This document shows, one piece after another, positions 10,019-17,620 of a stretch of DNA of 64,000 bases. How positions within the stretch are numbered: the first letter of the stretch is position 1; the number at the start of each line of letters is the position of its first letter. A program made the position numbers and the translations under genes. This stretch comes from Zoogloea sp. (lineage in GTDB: Bacteria > Pseudomonadota > Gammaproteobacteria > Burkholderiales > Rhodocyclaceae): assembly GCF_028689785.1 (NCBI RefSeq), contig NZ_JAQVCN010000001.1:62001-126000 (forward strand), written 5' to 3'. The notes below the pieces were generated by a model. The model did not search any database. It saw only the letters and a list, made by a program, of their open reading frames with translations, and was not told where the DNA came from.

Positions 10019-11098
10019 ATGAATCCGATCCAAGCCGCTCGCGCTGCCGGCCAGCAAATCTGGCTCGACAACCTCTCCCGCTCCCTGATCAATGAAGGTC
10101 ACCTTGCCCGGCACATCGAGCAGGGCGTGGCCGGCGTGACCACCAACCCGGCGATCTTCCACAAGGCCATCGCCGAGGGGCAGGACTACCGCCCGGCCCT
10201 GGACGCCATGCGCAGCGAGAACCTGAGCGCCGAGCAGCGCTACGAGCGCCTGGTCGTTGAAGACGTCCAGCGCGCCTGCGACACCATCCGCCCCGTCTTC
10301 GACGCCAGCCAGGGCGACGCCGGCTACGTCAGCCTGGAAGTCTCGCCGGCCCTCGCCGACGACGAAGCCGGCACCGTTGCCGCCGCCCGCCGCCTGCGTG
10401 CCGCCGTCGCCCGGGACAACCTGCTGGTCAAGATCCCCGCCACCGCAGCCGGCATCCGGGCCATTGAAACCCTCACCGGTGAAGGGCTCAGCCTCAACGT
10501 CACCCTGATGTTCTCCCTCGCCCACGTGGACGCTGTCGCCGGCGCCTACCAGCGCGGCCTGGAAGCCCTGGCCGCCAGGGGTGGTGATGTGAGCAAGGTG
10601 CGTTCAGTCGCCAGCGTGTTCCTGTCCCGCTGGGAGACCCTGGTGGACAAACTGCTCGAAGAAAATGGCAGCGATGCGGCCCTGGCCCTGCGCGGCAAGA
10701 CCGGCGTGGCCCTCGCCCGCCAGGCCTACCAGCACTACCTGGCCCGCTTCCACGGCTCCGGCTTTGCCGCCCTCGCCGCCCGCGGGGCACGCACCCAGAG
10801 CATGCTGTGGGCCAGCACCGGCACCAAGAACCCGGCCTACCCCGACCTGATGTACGTCGAACCCCTGATCGGCGCGGAAACCGTCAACACCCTGCCCGAC
10901 GCCACCCTCGCCGCCTTCCTGGACCACGGCACGGTCAGCGGCAACACGGTGACCAGCGACATCGACGCCGCCAGCGCCCACATCGCCGCCCTGAGCGCCC
11001 TTGGCATCAACCTGAACGCACTCGGCGAACGCCTCCAGCAGGAAGGCCTCGCCCAGTTCGCCACAGCCTTCAGCAAGCTGCTCGAACTGACGGCCTGA
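10019..11098 (+). CDS. tal: Transaldolase
   Basis: Pentose-phosphate pathway enzyme that transfers a dihydroxyacetone unit from sedoheptulose-7-phosphate to glyceraldehyde-3-phosphate. The signature GVTTNPAIFHKAI is near the N-terminus and the Schiff-base Lys is in NLLVKIPAT. SMLWASTGTKNPAY is the phosphate-binding region. The start at 10019 (MNPIQAARAAGQQIWLDN) fits the family; an upstream in-frame ATG at 9974 would add 15 residues with no homology-like character. The product is 359 aa, the longer TalC/Tal2-like bacterial class. A GC-rich hairpin follows at 11112-11137. Confidence 0.95.
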   Translation: MNPIQAARAAGQQIWLDNLSRSLINEGHLARHIEQGVAGVTTNPAIFHKAIAEGQDYRPALDAMRSENLSAEQRYERLVVEDVQRACDTIRPVFDASQGDAGYVSLEVSPALADDEAGTVAAARRLRAAVARDNLLVKIPATAAGIRAIETLTGEGLSLNVTLMFSLAHVDAVAGAYQRGLEALAARGGDVSKVRSVASVFLSRWETLVDKLLEENGSDAALALRGKTGVALARQAYQHYLARFHGSGFAALAARGARTQSMLWASTGTKNPAYPDLMYVEPLIGAETVNTLPDATLAAFLDHGTVSGNTVTSDIDAASAHIAALSALGINLNALGERLQQEGLAQFATAFSKLLELTA

Positions 11099-11111
11099 TC
11101 GACCAAGCCCT

Positions 11112-11137
11112 CGGCAGCCCCCTCCCCCGGGCTGCCG
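11112..11137 (+). terminator. GC-rich hairpin after transaldolase
   Basis: A 9-bp perfect stem (CGGCAGCCC / GGGCTGCCG) with an 8-base pyrimidine loop, 13 bases after the tal stop. There is no clear U-run after the stem, so it is at best a weak or factor-assisted terminator. Confidence 0.5.
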
Positions 11138-11200
11138 AAGCCCCCCCAGCCGCACGCAAACCGGCGGGGATGAAACGAGAGCCTGTCCGGGGTATCCAGA

Positions 11201-11246
11201 AAATAAAACAGCCTGTGACGCTCTCGCGTAACAGGCTGATTTATTT
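11201..11246 (-). terminator. Displaced original terminator of tRNA-Thr
   Basis: The stem CAGCCTGT / ACAGGCTG is extended by complementary AAATAAA / TTTATTT arms, giving a terminator able to work on the - strand. It lies just outside the left copy of the 48-bp att repeat. Before the element integrated it would therefore have sat directly downstream of the tRNA-Thr gene now at 17624-17699. Confidence 0.6.
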
Positions 11247-11248
11247 TG

Positions 11249-11296
11249 TGTTGGTGCCGCTGACCGGAATCGAACTGGTGACCTTCGCATTACGAA
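11249..11296. repeat. attL: 48-bp direct repeat
   Basis: Identical base for base to 17621-17668. It contains the CCA end and 3' half of tRNA-Thr (read on the - strand) without the 5' half, so it is a tRNA remnant and not a functional tRNA gene. Confidence 0.92.
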
Positions 11297-11416
11297 ATCG
11301 AAGGTAATGGTATTTACCTGGATGCACCTCTACTTAGCCATAGCTAAATTTTACTTATCAATCAGTAAATTACGAAATTTTGGCATTGATTTCCGTTCAT
11401 CTGTATAGGTAGAATT

Positions 11417-11437
11417 TGGCTACACAGTGGCTACACG
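11417..11437 (+). repeat. Integrase arm-type site, left
   Basis: A 21-bp sequence made of two GGCTACAC copies spaced 11 bp apart. The same 21 bp occurs in the same orientation at 17547-17567 near the right end. Its location between the att repeat and the integrase gene, its one-helical-turn spacing and its duplication at both ends fit integrase arm-binding sites. Confidence 0.6.
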
Positions 11438-11471
11438 GGCGGTCCATGTAGCCAACCGAGGGCCATTCTTC

Positions 11472-12776
11472 ATGCAGCGCGAACGCCTAACGCTCGAACG
11501 CATCAGCCGATTTTCCTGCCCGCCTAACGCCAAGCAGGCATTCTTGTGGGACACCGACGCCCCCCGCCTTGCCGTACGCGCGACCACAGGGGCGAAATCG
11601 TTTGTGTTTGAAGCCAAGCTGAACCGCCGAACGATCCGCGTGACGGTTGGCGATGTGAGGGCTTGGAGCCTAGAGAGCGCACGAGCAGAAGCCCGCCGCC
11701 TTCAAACCTTAGTCGATCAAGGCACTGATCCCCGCCAAGAAAAGGCGGATAAACTCGCCGCCCTTGAAGCCAAGCGTGAAGAGGATCGGCGGCGACACTT
11801 GCCTGCCTTGGAGGCTTGGGACGCCTACCTTGAGGCTCGAAAAGTGAAGTGGAGCCCTCGCACCCTCCTCGATCATCAGCGCCTGTCCGCCCCCGGCGGG
11901 AAGCCGAAAACGCGGGGGCGCAAGCAAGGTGAAGGCGACACCACACTGCCGGGCGCCTTGATTCCGCTTCTTGCCCTTCCGCTATCGAAAATCAACAGCG
12001 AAACGGTTGGCGAGTGGTTCAAGCCCGAGCTCGCCAAGCGCCCTACTCAGGCCAATAACGCCTTCGTCCGCCTTCGTGCCTTCCTCAACTGGTGCGCCGA
12101 CCGCCCCGAGTACCAGAATCAAACAGCCAAGGGTATCTGCGAAACCAAGGGCTTGAAGGACCAGCAGCCAAAGAAAGCGGCCAAGGACGACTGTCTGCAG
12201 CGCGAGCAGGTGGCGCTATGGTTCGCTCATGTTCGACAGATCCACAACCCGGTGATCGCCGCTTACCTGCAGACGGCCCTGCTTACCGGTGCCCGCCGCG
12301 AGGAGGTGGCCGGCATCCAGTGGGCTGATGTGGATTTCCAATGGAAATCCATCGCCATCAAGGACAAGGTCGAAGGCGAGCGCACCATCCCGCTGACCCC
12401 CTACGTTGCCGCCCTACTGGCTTCCTTGCCGCGCAGGAATAAGTGGGTGTTTTCGAGCCCTACCGCCAAGGACGGACGCCTGCAGGAACCGCGTAACGCC
12501 CACAACAAGGCACTGGCTTCAGCTGGGCTACCGCCCCTGTCCATTCACGGCCTGCGCCGCTCTTTTGGCACCTTGGCCGAGTGGGTGGAGGTGCCTGCCG
12601 GCATCGTCGCGCAGATCATGGGCCACAAGCCCAGCGCAACCGCTGAGAAGCACTACCGCCGCCGCCCCCTGGACCTTCTGCGCATGTGGCACGTGAAAAT
12701 CGAGGCCTGGATTCTGGAGCAGGCTGGCATCGAACAACCGGGCGAAGGAAAGATGTGCTTGCGGGTCGTGGCCTGA
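11472..12776 (+). CDS. int: Tyrosine-type site-specific integrase
   Basis: Phage/island integrase, 434 aa from the ATG at 11472, which has GAGGG about 9 bases upstream. An in-frame upstream ATG at 11427 lies inside the arm-type repeats and is less likely. The N-terminal half has the arm-binding DUF4102-like region (AKSFVFEAKLNRRTIRVTVGD) and a SAM-like core-binding domain. Catalytic residues are visible: Arg in TGARREEV (about R275), HxxR in HGLRRSF (H359/R362), His in GHKP (H385) and Tyr in KHYRRRP (Y395). It would catalyse integration at tRNA-Thr. It sits at the end away from the intact tRNA gene. Confidence 0.96.
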   Translation: MQRERLTLERISRFSCPPNAKQAFLWDTDAPRLAVRATTGAKSFVFEAKLNRRTIRVTVGDVRAWSLESARAEARRLQTLVDQGTDPRQEKADKLAALEAKREEDRRRHLPALEAWDAYLEARKVKWSPRTLLDHQRLSAPGGKPKTRGRKQGEGDTTLPGALIPLLALPLSKINSETVGEWFKPELAKRPTQANNAFVRLRAFLNWCADRPEYQNQTAKGICETKGLKDQQPKKAAKDDCLQREQVALWFAHVRQIHNPVIAAYLQTALLTGARREEVAGIQWADVDFQWKSIAIKDKVEGERTIPLTPYVAALLASLPRRNKWVFSSPTAKDGRLQEPRNAHNKALASAGLPPLSIHGLRRSFGTLAEWVEVPAGIVAQIMGHKPSATAEKHYRRRPLDLLRMWHVKIEAWILEQAGIEQPGEGKMCLRVVA

Positions 12777-13010
12777 TACTGGCAAGCCTAGCGAACACAG
12801 GCGACTTGGACGCTCTTTAAGCAGGTGGTATTGGCAGGGTCGCCGTGGAGCCCATGGACGAACTAGAAGGACCTAAAGCTCTGGCACCAACCCCACAGCG
12901 TCGGGCTGCTCCGTTAACTCAGGCTATAGTGACTTCCATCTATACGCCTAAATACAATCCTTCAACCTGATGCGCAGGGCATTTGCCCAGCCCAGGCACT
13001 GGAGGATGCC
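12777..13010. other. Intergenic region before small regulator genes
   Basis: No convincing ORF. A weak sigma-70-like pair (TGACTT at 12930, TACAAT at 12953, 17-base spacer) would drive the small HTH gene at 13011. This may be where the element's replication/excision operon starts. The promoter call is tentative. Confidence 0.35.
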
Positions 13011-13184
13011 ATGAGCACCGATCTGAGGTACGAACTCTCCTGCAAAGACTTTGCCGCCCTTAATCAAGTCAAGCCAGCAACGGTTAGAACACGCCTCTGC
13101 CTGTTCGGCGACTACTTCGGCGTGACCCCACGGAAGCTCCGGAACGGGCGCCTTGCCTTCCCTGCCGTACAGGTGCAGAGGTGA
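13011..13184 (+). CDS. Small DNA-binding protein (AlpA/excisionase-like)
   Basis: A 57-aa protein with a good ribosome-binding site (GGAGG, 5 bases before ATG). The sequence contains a helix-turn-helix-like stretch, CKDFAALNQVKPATVRTRL, followed by a short strand segment and FPAVQV. This is the layout of small island proteins of the AlpA/Xis type that activate integrase or direct excision. Its stop overlaps the next gene's GTG (GTGA). The function is inferred from size, HTH and position next to the integrase; the exact family is not certain. Confidence 0.7.
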   Translation: MSTDLRYELSCKDFAALNQVKPATVRTRLCLFGDYFGVTPRKLRNGRLAFPAVQVQR

Positions 13185-13405
13185 GTCGCCCTCAAACCAC
13201 TCGGCTGCTGGATGCGCTCCGGCAGGGGTCAGTCTCAACGTTCCACGCACGAATGGAACTCGACATTGCTCACCGCGCTATGCGGATCTGCGAATCGCGA
13301 GAAGCGGGGCACCGAATCGATACGATCTGGGATCACACCCTGACCAGCAGCGGTCGGCGCACCCGTATCGCTCTTTATACCCTAATCAAAGAGGCCTGCC
13401 TGTGA
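13181..13405 (+). CDS. Small winged-helix/HTH protein
   Basis: A 74-aa protein starting at a GTG that overlaps the previous stop. The stretch TRLLDALRQGSVSTFHARMELDIAHRAMR and the segment HRIDTIW..RRTRIALYTLI match the small phage/island helix-turn-helix domain (HTH_39-like) that often accompanies island primases. It probably regulates the element or assists its replication. The stop overlaps a possible GTG start of the next frame. Confidence 0.75.
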   Translation: MSRPQTTRLLDALRQGSVSTFHARMELDIAHRAMRICESREAGHRIDTIWDHTLTSSGRRTRIALYTLIKEACL

Positions 13406-13413
13406 ATGGCAAA

Positions 13414-13433
13414 AGCCCGGCGGCAACCGGGCT
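13414..13433 (+). promoter_or_regulatory. Hairpin between small island genes
   Basis: AGCCCGG and CCGGGCT form a 7-bp stem with a 6-base loop, about 40 bases before the ATG at 13471. No long U-run follows, so it looks more like an attenuator or RNA-processing hairpin than a full terminator. Confidence 0.4.
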
Positions 13434-13470
13434 CTTGTCGAAACAACCTTCAACTTCTTGGAACGAAGCC

Positions 13471-13830
13471 ATGAGACATTTTACCGATAGCAAAACGAAA
13501 AACAAGCCCAGCCTGAACGACGCTCTGGCAGGGATCAAGCGCCCCCGCCGCGGCGAACAATTCACCCCTGCGGCACTTAGCAAGCTCGACGAAAACCTCC
13601 GGCAGAATGGGCCGATTCAGACCACCGGCCCAGCGCCACAAGTGCCGGCGAGGGCGGTTCGAGGCTGCGACGGTGTATGGGACCTCATCATTGACACCTG
13701 TCCCTACTGCCACTGCCGACATTTTCACGGAGGCGGAGGGGCGGATCAGCCTAGCTCGTATGGTCATCGGAATAGCCACTGCGGCCCCTGGTTCGACAAT
13801 CCGGGGTATATCCTGGAGGGCGAAGCATGA
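13471..13830 (+). CDS. Cys/His-rich island protein, possible zinc-binding
   Basis: A 119-aa protein from the ATG at 13471. An in-frame GTG at 13402 would overlap the previous stop and add 23 residues. The N-terminus is basic and disordered-looking. The C-terminal third has the pattern CPYC-x-C-x-H-x-H-GGG followed by GHRNSHC, a likely metal-binding knuckle. Proteins with this pattern commonly sit just upstream of island primases, but their biochemical role is not known to me. It ends in an ATGA overlap with the primase-helicase gene, so the two are probably co-translated. Confidence 0.7.
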   Translation: MRHFTDSKTKNKPSLNDALAGIKRPRRGEQFTPAALSKLDENLRQNGPIQTTGPAPQVPARAVRGCDGVWDLIIDTCPYCHCRHFHGGGGADQPSSYGHRNSHCGPWFDNPGYILEGEA

Positions 13831-15803
13831 ACGCCCCTATCCCGACCGCTGCCACCTCTACCCTTGCCAGCATGAAAGCTGCTCGCCGCTGGCTGCTCCG
13901 AGCCTCCGACAAGAAGCCCGTGTATGCAGATGGAACGCCCCGCCGGGGCGAACTAGACGGACCCGAGGATGTTGCGCGCCTTGTGACCTACGCCGAAGCC
14001 CAGGAGGCACTGCAGCGCCTGCAGCCCACGCGCCCCGACCTTGCCGGGCTCGGCTTTTCGCTGGGGCCAGACGGGGCTGGCTGCTGGCAAGGGATCGATC
14101 TCGATCACATCTCACTCCGCCCTGACCTCGCAGAGCTTGCTGAAACCCTTCCAGGTTATGTTGAAACCTCCATCGGCGGCGACGGCCTGCATAGCATCGG
14201 TTACGGGCCGTCGTTCGCCAATACCGCTCATGCGGGCGTGGAGGCCTACTGCGGCAAGCGCTACTTCAGCTTTTCAGGCGAAGTAGTACGGGATGAACCT
14301 CCCGCCGACCTTCGGCCGTTCATCTCCATGTATGCGGAGTTGTTCCATCCCCCCAAGGGCTCAGAAAGCCAGCTGAAATCCCCTCAGGACGGTTTCATCG
14401 TACCGTTAGCGCCAGACGTCCTTGCCGACCTCAAAAGCGCCCTGGAGCACCTAAGCCCCCTTGCCAGTGACTACGCAACGTGGATTGCCTGCGGGCAGGC
14501 TCTAGCCGATCCCCAATTGTGCGGTGAGGGAAAGCAATTGTGGTTCGACTGGTCCGCTGTAGATCCACGCTTCAACCCCGAGCAGGCAGAGCGTAAATGG
14601 CTGGGATTCCGCCCAACGTCTACCGGGTACGCCGCCATTTTTTCGCGCGCGCAGGCAGCAGGCTGGACCAACCCACGCGCCGTTGGCGTAATGCAACCGG
14701 CGAGTAGCAACGAGCCTGCGGCAAGGTTCAAGCTGGTCTCCCTCGCCGGCCTGACCGATGCACCGCCACCTGCACCGGAGTTCTGGATCGAGGATCTTCT
14801 CCCCGCCAAGGTCGTAACCTTGCTCGGTGCACACGGCGGCACCGGAAAGACAATGCTGGGTTTGATTGCCGCAGTGAGTATGGCAACGGGCCGGCCCTTC
14901 ATGGGTAAAGTGACGAAGCGCGCCAAGGTGCTAGTGGTTAGCGGTGAGGACGACGGCGGAATCGTTCGGTGGCGATTGGCGAAAATTTGCGAACAGTATG
15001 CTATCGGCGAGTCCGAGCTGGATGGGTGGCTCACGGTTCTGGATGCAACTGAGGACGATCCGACTCTGTACGCGGAAATGCTCGCGAACGGCACGCGCGC
15101 GGGAGTCCCAACCAATGGGTATGCGGAGCTGAAGGTGATCGGCGCAAAATATGACGTTTTGATTATCGACAACGCGTCCGACGTATATGCAGCCGACGAG
15201 AATGCTCGCAGTCAGGTTAGAGGGTTCATCCGTTCCCTAGCCAAACTCGTGCGGGAACAGGCGGGCGCTGTCCTGCTACTCGTCCATATCGATAAGACCA
15301 CTGCCAGATCGGGCGGATCGGAAGGTTACTCCGGAAGTACCGCCTGGCATAACTCAGCCCGAAGCCGACTATTCCTAAAGGCAGATGAGCACAATGCTCT
15401 CATCCTAGAACACCAAAAGTCCAACTTCGGGAAGAGGGCGGAACCGATTGGGCTGTGCTGGTCGGACAGTGGCGTTCTGACGCTGGCAGAGGGCGGCGGG
15501 CGATGGGCTAGCGGCACAGATGATCGAGACGCGGTGCTTTCACTGCTCGCCGAGTATCAAGACCGTGGAGAGGTCGTATCGTACTCGACCCACTCCCCAT
15601 ACAACGCGTGGAAGTTATTACACCAGCAGCCCAGCTTCCCGAAGCGGCTTAAGAAGGATCAGCTAGGAGGTATCTTGCGCGACGCAGAACGTGCCGGCCT
15701 TCTGGTGCGCGAGCAGGGGCGGAACAGCAGCAGGCACAAGACGGAAAGTTGGAAGGTCTCGGCAGCTGGGCGAGCAGCCATCGACCTGTCTAGGCTGTTC
15801 TAG
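13827..15803 (+). CDS. Primase-helicase (replication protein) of the element
   Basis: A 658-aa multidomain replication protein. Residues about 15-170 resemble a primase-polymerase-like domain (GLGFSLGPDGAGCWQGIDLD with acidic residues). Residues about 200-285 are a PriCT-2-like linker with the segment YATWIACGQALADPQLCGEG. Residues about 310-500 are a RepA/DnaB-like ATPase with Walker A GAHGGTGKT (334-342), Walker B YDVLIIDNAS (about 442-451) and LLLVHIDK. The C-terminus is winged-helix-like. It probably initiates replication at the repeats just downstream. Combining priming and helicase motifs in one protein recalls P4 alpha, although the domain types differ. Confidence 0.88.
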   Translation: MNAPIPTAATSTLASMKAARRWLLRASDKKPVYADGTPRRGELDGPEDVARLVTYAEAQEALQRLQPTRPDLAGLGFSLGPDGAGCWQGIDLDHISLRPDLAELAETLPGYVETSIGGDGLHSIGYGPSFANTAHAGVEAYCGKRYFSFSGEVVRDEPPADLRPFISMYAELFHPPKGSESQLKSPQDGFIVPLAPDVLADLKSALEHLSPLASDYATWIACGQALADPQLCGEGKQLWFDWSAVDPRFNPEQAERKWLGFRPTSTGYAAIFSRAQAAGWTNPRAVGVMQPASSNEPAARFKLVSLAGLTDAPPPAPEFWIEDLLPAKVVTLLGAHGGTGKTMLGLIAAVSMATGRPFMGKVTKRAKVLVVSGEDDGGIVRWRLAKICEQYAIGESELDGWLTVLDATEDDPTLYAEMLANGTRAGVPTNGYAELKVIGAKYDVLIIDNASDVYAADENARSQVRGFIRSLAKLVREQAGAVLLLVHIDKTTARSGGSEGYSGSTAWHNSARSRLFLKADEHNALILEHQKSNFGKRAEPIGLCWSDSGVLTLAEGGGRWASGTDDRDAVLSLLAEYQDRGEVVSYSTHSPYNAWKLLHQQPSFPKRLKKDQLGGILRDAERAGLLVREQGRNSSRHKTESWKVSAAGRAAIDLSRLF

Positions 15804-15806
15804 GGA

Positions 15807-15850
15807 CTGCGGCGACTATGCGCTGACTCAACTTAGCGCAGTCGCCGCAG
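15807..15850. repeat. Inverted repeat 1, putative element origin
   Basis: CTGCGGCGACT and TGCGCT on the left pair with AGCGCA and GTCGCCGCAG on the right, with a 2-base bulge and a 10-base loop. The right arm contains the 18-bp unit at 15833-15850 that recurs at 15954-15971. Confidence 0.6.
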
Positions 15851-15927
15851 CACCCCAGTGCGCGCGGCGCGGCAACTAGGGGGGTATGGGGGGAGTCGCG
15901 CCGCCCCCCGCCCCTGCCTGCGTCAGG

Positions 15928-15971
15928 TGCGGCGACTCACAGTTACCGCATAGTTAGCGCAGTCGCCGCAG
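15928..15971. repeat. Inverted repeat 2, putative element origin
   Basis: TGCGGCGACT at 15928-15937 pairs with AGTCGCCGCA at 15961-15970. The right arm is part of an exact second copy of the 18-bp unit (TTAGCGCAGTCGCCGCAG), 121 bp from the first. Paired palindromes directly after a primase-helicase gene fit an origin or initiator-binding iterons. Confidence 0.6.
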
Positions 15972-16403
15972 AGATTCAGACTCACCGGGGCCCCTGAAGG
16001 CGGGTCATACACGCGGAGGCAAAGACCCCCAGCGGCCGAGAGTTTTCGGATTCTCAAACCTCTGATAGTGTATTTTTGTACAGTGCAACACTTCACTGCG
16101 ACGCCCTCTAGCCATGCCTGATAATGCGGAAATACCCCCTGCGCATGAGTACAGAAAAGCCCCCTTTCGTTTTTCTGGCTATAGCCTAGCTCCCGCTTTG
16201 TAGACTCAGGAGACGAACTCTTTTGCGAGGGGCTAGTTAGGCGCTGGACAATCGAAAAGTCCGCGCTTTGGCATAGGGACTTTAGCTACCACGGATCAGA
16301 TGTTCGCATTGAGCTCCGGCAAATTTACGCAGGAGTGATTGAGGTACCGTAGTGGCAAACATTGCAAGCGCGCCCCGGAATCAGCGCACAAAGGACATGA
16401 GAA

Positions 16404-17048
16404 ATGAAGAAGACTCTCTACGACATACTTGCCATTCAGCCATCCGCCACTGCAGACGCTATCGAGGAGGCTTACAGAACTAAACTGGATTATCAGCAGA
16501 ACTTAAAGCAGTCTGGAGACCCCGAGGCAGATAACAACATTGTCAAACTACGAGGAGCGTACGATGTTTTATCAAATGATAAGCGTCGTGCCGAATACGA
16601 CAAACGACTATCAGCGCTCTCCGCAACGGATTATCCACATAGCCAAAAATCAAGCAGCGACGTTAAGAAAGGGCCAGGGATGATTAAAATTGGTCTCGGC
16701 CTAGTTGTGGTTATCGGCATTGCCAATGGCGTACTTAGGACAGAGACGAAGTCGAACGACACAGAGGCAGTTATACATAACGTAGAGTACGCGGTCACTG
16801 GAATAGCGACAACTGAGGCGTCCCTGACCTACAGTAACAATCAGGGCGGTACTGAGCAGCAGACAGTTACGCTTCCCTGGTCTAAGACCATGCCCATGAT
16901 CAAAGGCCAGCACTTCTACCTATCTGCTCAAAACTCTGCAAGCACAGGTACCATCTACGCGCAGATTAGTGTCGATGGGAATCTTGTGAAGCTGTCCGAA
17001 TCCTCGGGGGCTTACACCATCGCAACAGCGCACGGCAACTGTTGCTAA
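16404..17048 (+). CDS. Membrane protein: J-like domain without HPD, TM, MmpS-like domain
   Basis: A 214-aa three-part protein. Residues 4-66 align with the J-domain of DnaJ (YDILAIQPSAT at the start, AYDVLSNDKRRAEYDKRL at the end). The HPD tripeptide needed to stimulate Hsp70 ATPase is missing; the loop reads DYQQNLKQSGDPEADNN. One membrane helix spans about residues 93-111. The C-terminal domain (VEYAVTGIATTEASLTYSN, TVTLPWSK, YLSAQN, SSGAYTIATA) resembles the MmpS-type extracytoplasmic domain. No signal peptide; the J-like part should be cytoplasmic. This is island cargo with lower GC than the core. The function is unknown. Confidence 0.75.
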   Translation: MKKTLYDILAIQPSATADAIEEAYRTKLDYQQNLKQSGDPEADNNIVKLRGAYDVLSNDKRRAEYDKRLSALSATDYPHSQKSSSDVKKGPGMIKIGLGLVVVIGIANGVLRTETKSNDTEAVIHNVEYAVTGIATTEASLTYSNNQGGTEQQTVTLPWSKTMPMIKGQHFYLSAQNSASTGTIYAQISVDGNLVKLSESSGAYTIATAHGNCC

Positions 17049-17072
17049 CTGCAAGTTAAACGAGGGGAAAAG

Positions 17073-17516
17073 GTGGTGAAGCTCAAAGCAACCACAGACG
17101 ATCAGGCACTGCGGGCAACGCAGGTTTCGCCGAACGACTGGATCTGCTCATCTTGCGGATCGGTCGGAGAGTATCGGCGCATCCGTCCAGGCTCCGATGT
17201 AATCGAGTTAGTTCTGTGGCTGTGTGGCATCGTCCCCGGCCTGATCTATTCAAGCTGGCGCAACTCAAAGAAAACGACCGCCTGCACGCACTGCGCTGCA
17301 ATGACGATGATTGCGGTTGGATCGCCAGTGGGTCGGGAACTGCTCGCTAGAACATCACCGAACATCCAGATCGTGGCGAGTGCAGCGCCGCGCCAGCCTC
17401 AGATGACTACTGGGGAGAGGGTGGTGGCCCAAGCGGGGCGGATAGCCATATGGATTTTAATAGCGATGCTCGCGGTCCCTGCCATCTTTTCTCTGTTGGC
17501 CGCCGTAGTGTCGTGA
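17073..17516 (+). CDS. Zinc-ribbon membrane protein, unknown function
   Basis: A 147-aa protein starting at GTG (17073, or the adjacent in-frame GTG at 17076), with GAGGGG just upstream. Cys pairs CSSC (about C25/C28) and CTHC (about C71/C74) flank a hydrophobic segment of about 17-20 residues. This layout recalls LITAF-like zinc domains in which a membrane-dipping helix is inserted between two CxxC knuckles. A second hydrophobic helix lies at about residues 122-145. It follows the J-like/MmpS-like gene by 24 bases, so the two are probably co-transcribed. It is the last gene before the right end of the element. Confidence 0.65.
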   Translation: MVKLKATTDDQALRATQVSPNDWICSSCGSVGEYRRIRPGSDVIELVLWLCGIVPGLIYSSWRNSKKTTACTHCAAMTMIAVGSPVGRELLARTSPNIQIVASAAPRQPQMTTGERVVAQAGRIAIWILIAMLAVPAIFSLLAAVVS

Positions 17517-17546
17517 ATCGCCTGACAGGCAAGGATTGGACGCCAC

Positions 17547-17567
17547 TGGCTACACAGTGGCTACACG
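17547..17567 (+). repeat. Integrase arm-type site, right
   Basis: Exact copy, in the same orientation, of the 21-bp sequence at 11417-11437 containing two GGCTACAC units. It lies 53 bp inside the right att repeat. Confidence 0.6.
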
Positions 17568-17579
17568 AAGCCAAAAAAC

Positions 17580-17607
17580 AAAAAGGCCAACCCCGAAGAG
17601 TTGGCCT
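17580..17607 (-). terminator. Terminator for tRNA-Thr supplied by the element
   Basis: On the - strand AGGCCAAC and GTTGGCCT form an 8-bp stem with an 8-base loop, followed by a T-run. It lies 17 bases past the tRNA 3' end and within the element, so it would replace the host terminator displaced to 11201-11246. Confidence 0.75.
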
Positions 17608-17620
17608 AAGTGCTTGTTTC

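Larger units (their letters stand above)
15804..16403. other. Non-coding region with origin-like inverted repeats
   Basis: A 600-bp gap with no supported gene. Its first 170 bp hold two large inverted repeats that share an 18-bp unit (listed separately), separated by a G/C-homopolymer-rich stretch. This is typical of a replication origin next to its initiator gene. The remaining ~430 bp is AT-richer and should contain the promoter for the J-domain-like gene at 16404; no strong consensus stands out. Confidence 0.55.

Noticed and set aside
11252..11296. Second tRNA-Thr gene
   Set aside because: Only the 3' part of the tRNA is present (att copy); the 5' half, D arm and most of the anticodon arm are missing.
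15807..15971. CRISPR-like repeats
   Set aside because: Only two copies of an 18-bp unit, palindromic, with no regular spacers or cas genes; origin-like repeats fit better.
16404..17048. Functional DnaJ/Hsp70 co-chaperone
   Set aside because: The HPD motif is missing and there is no Gly/Phe region or zinc domain of DnaJ.
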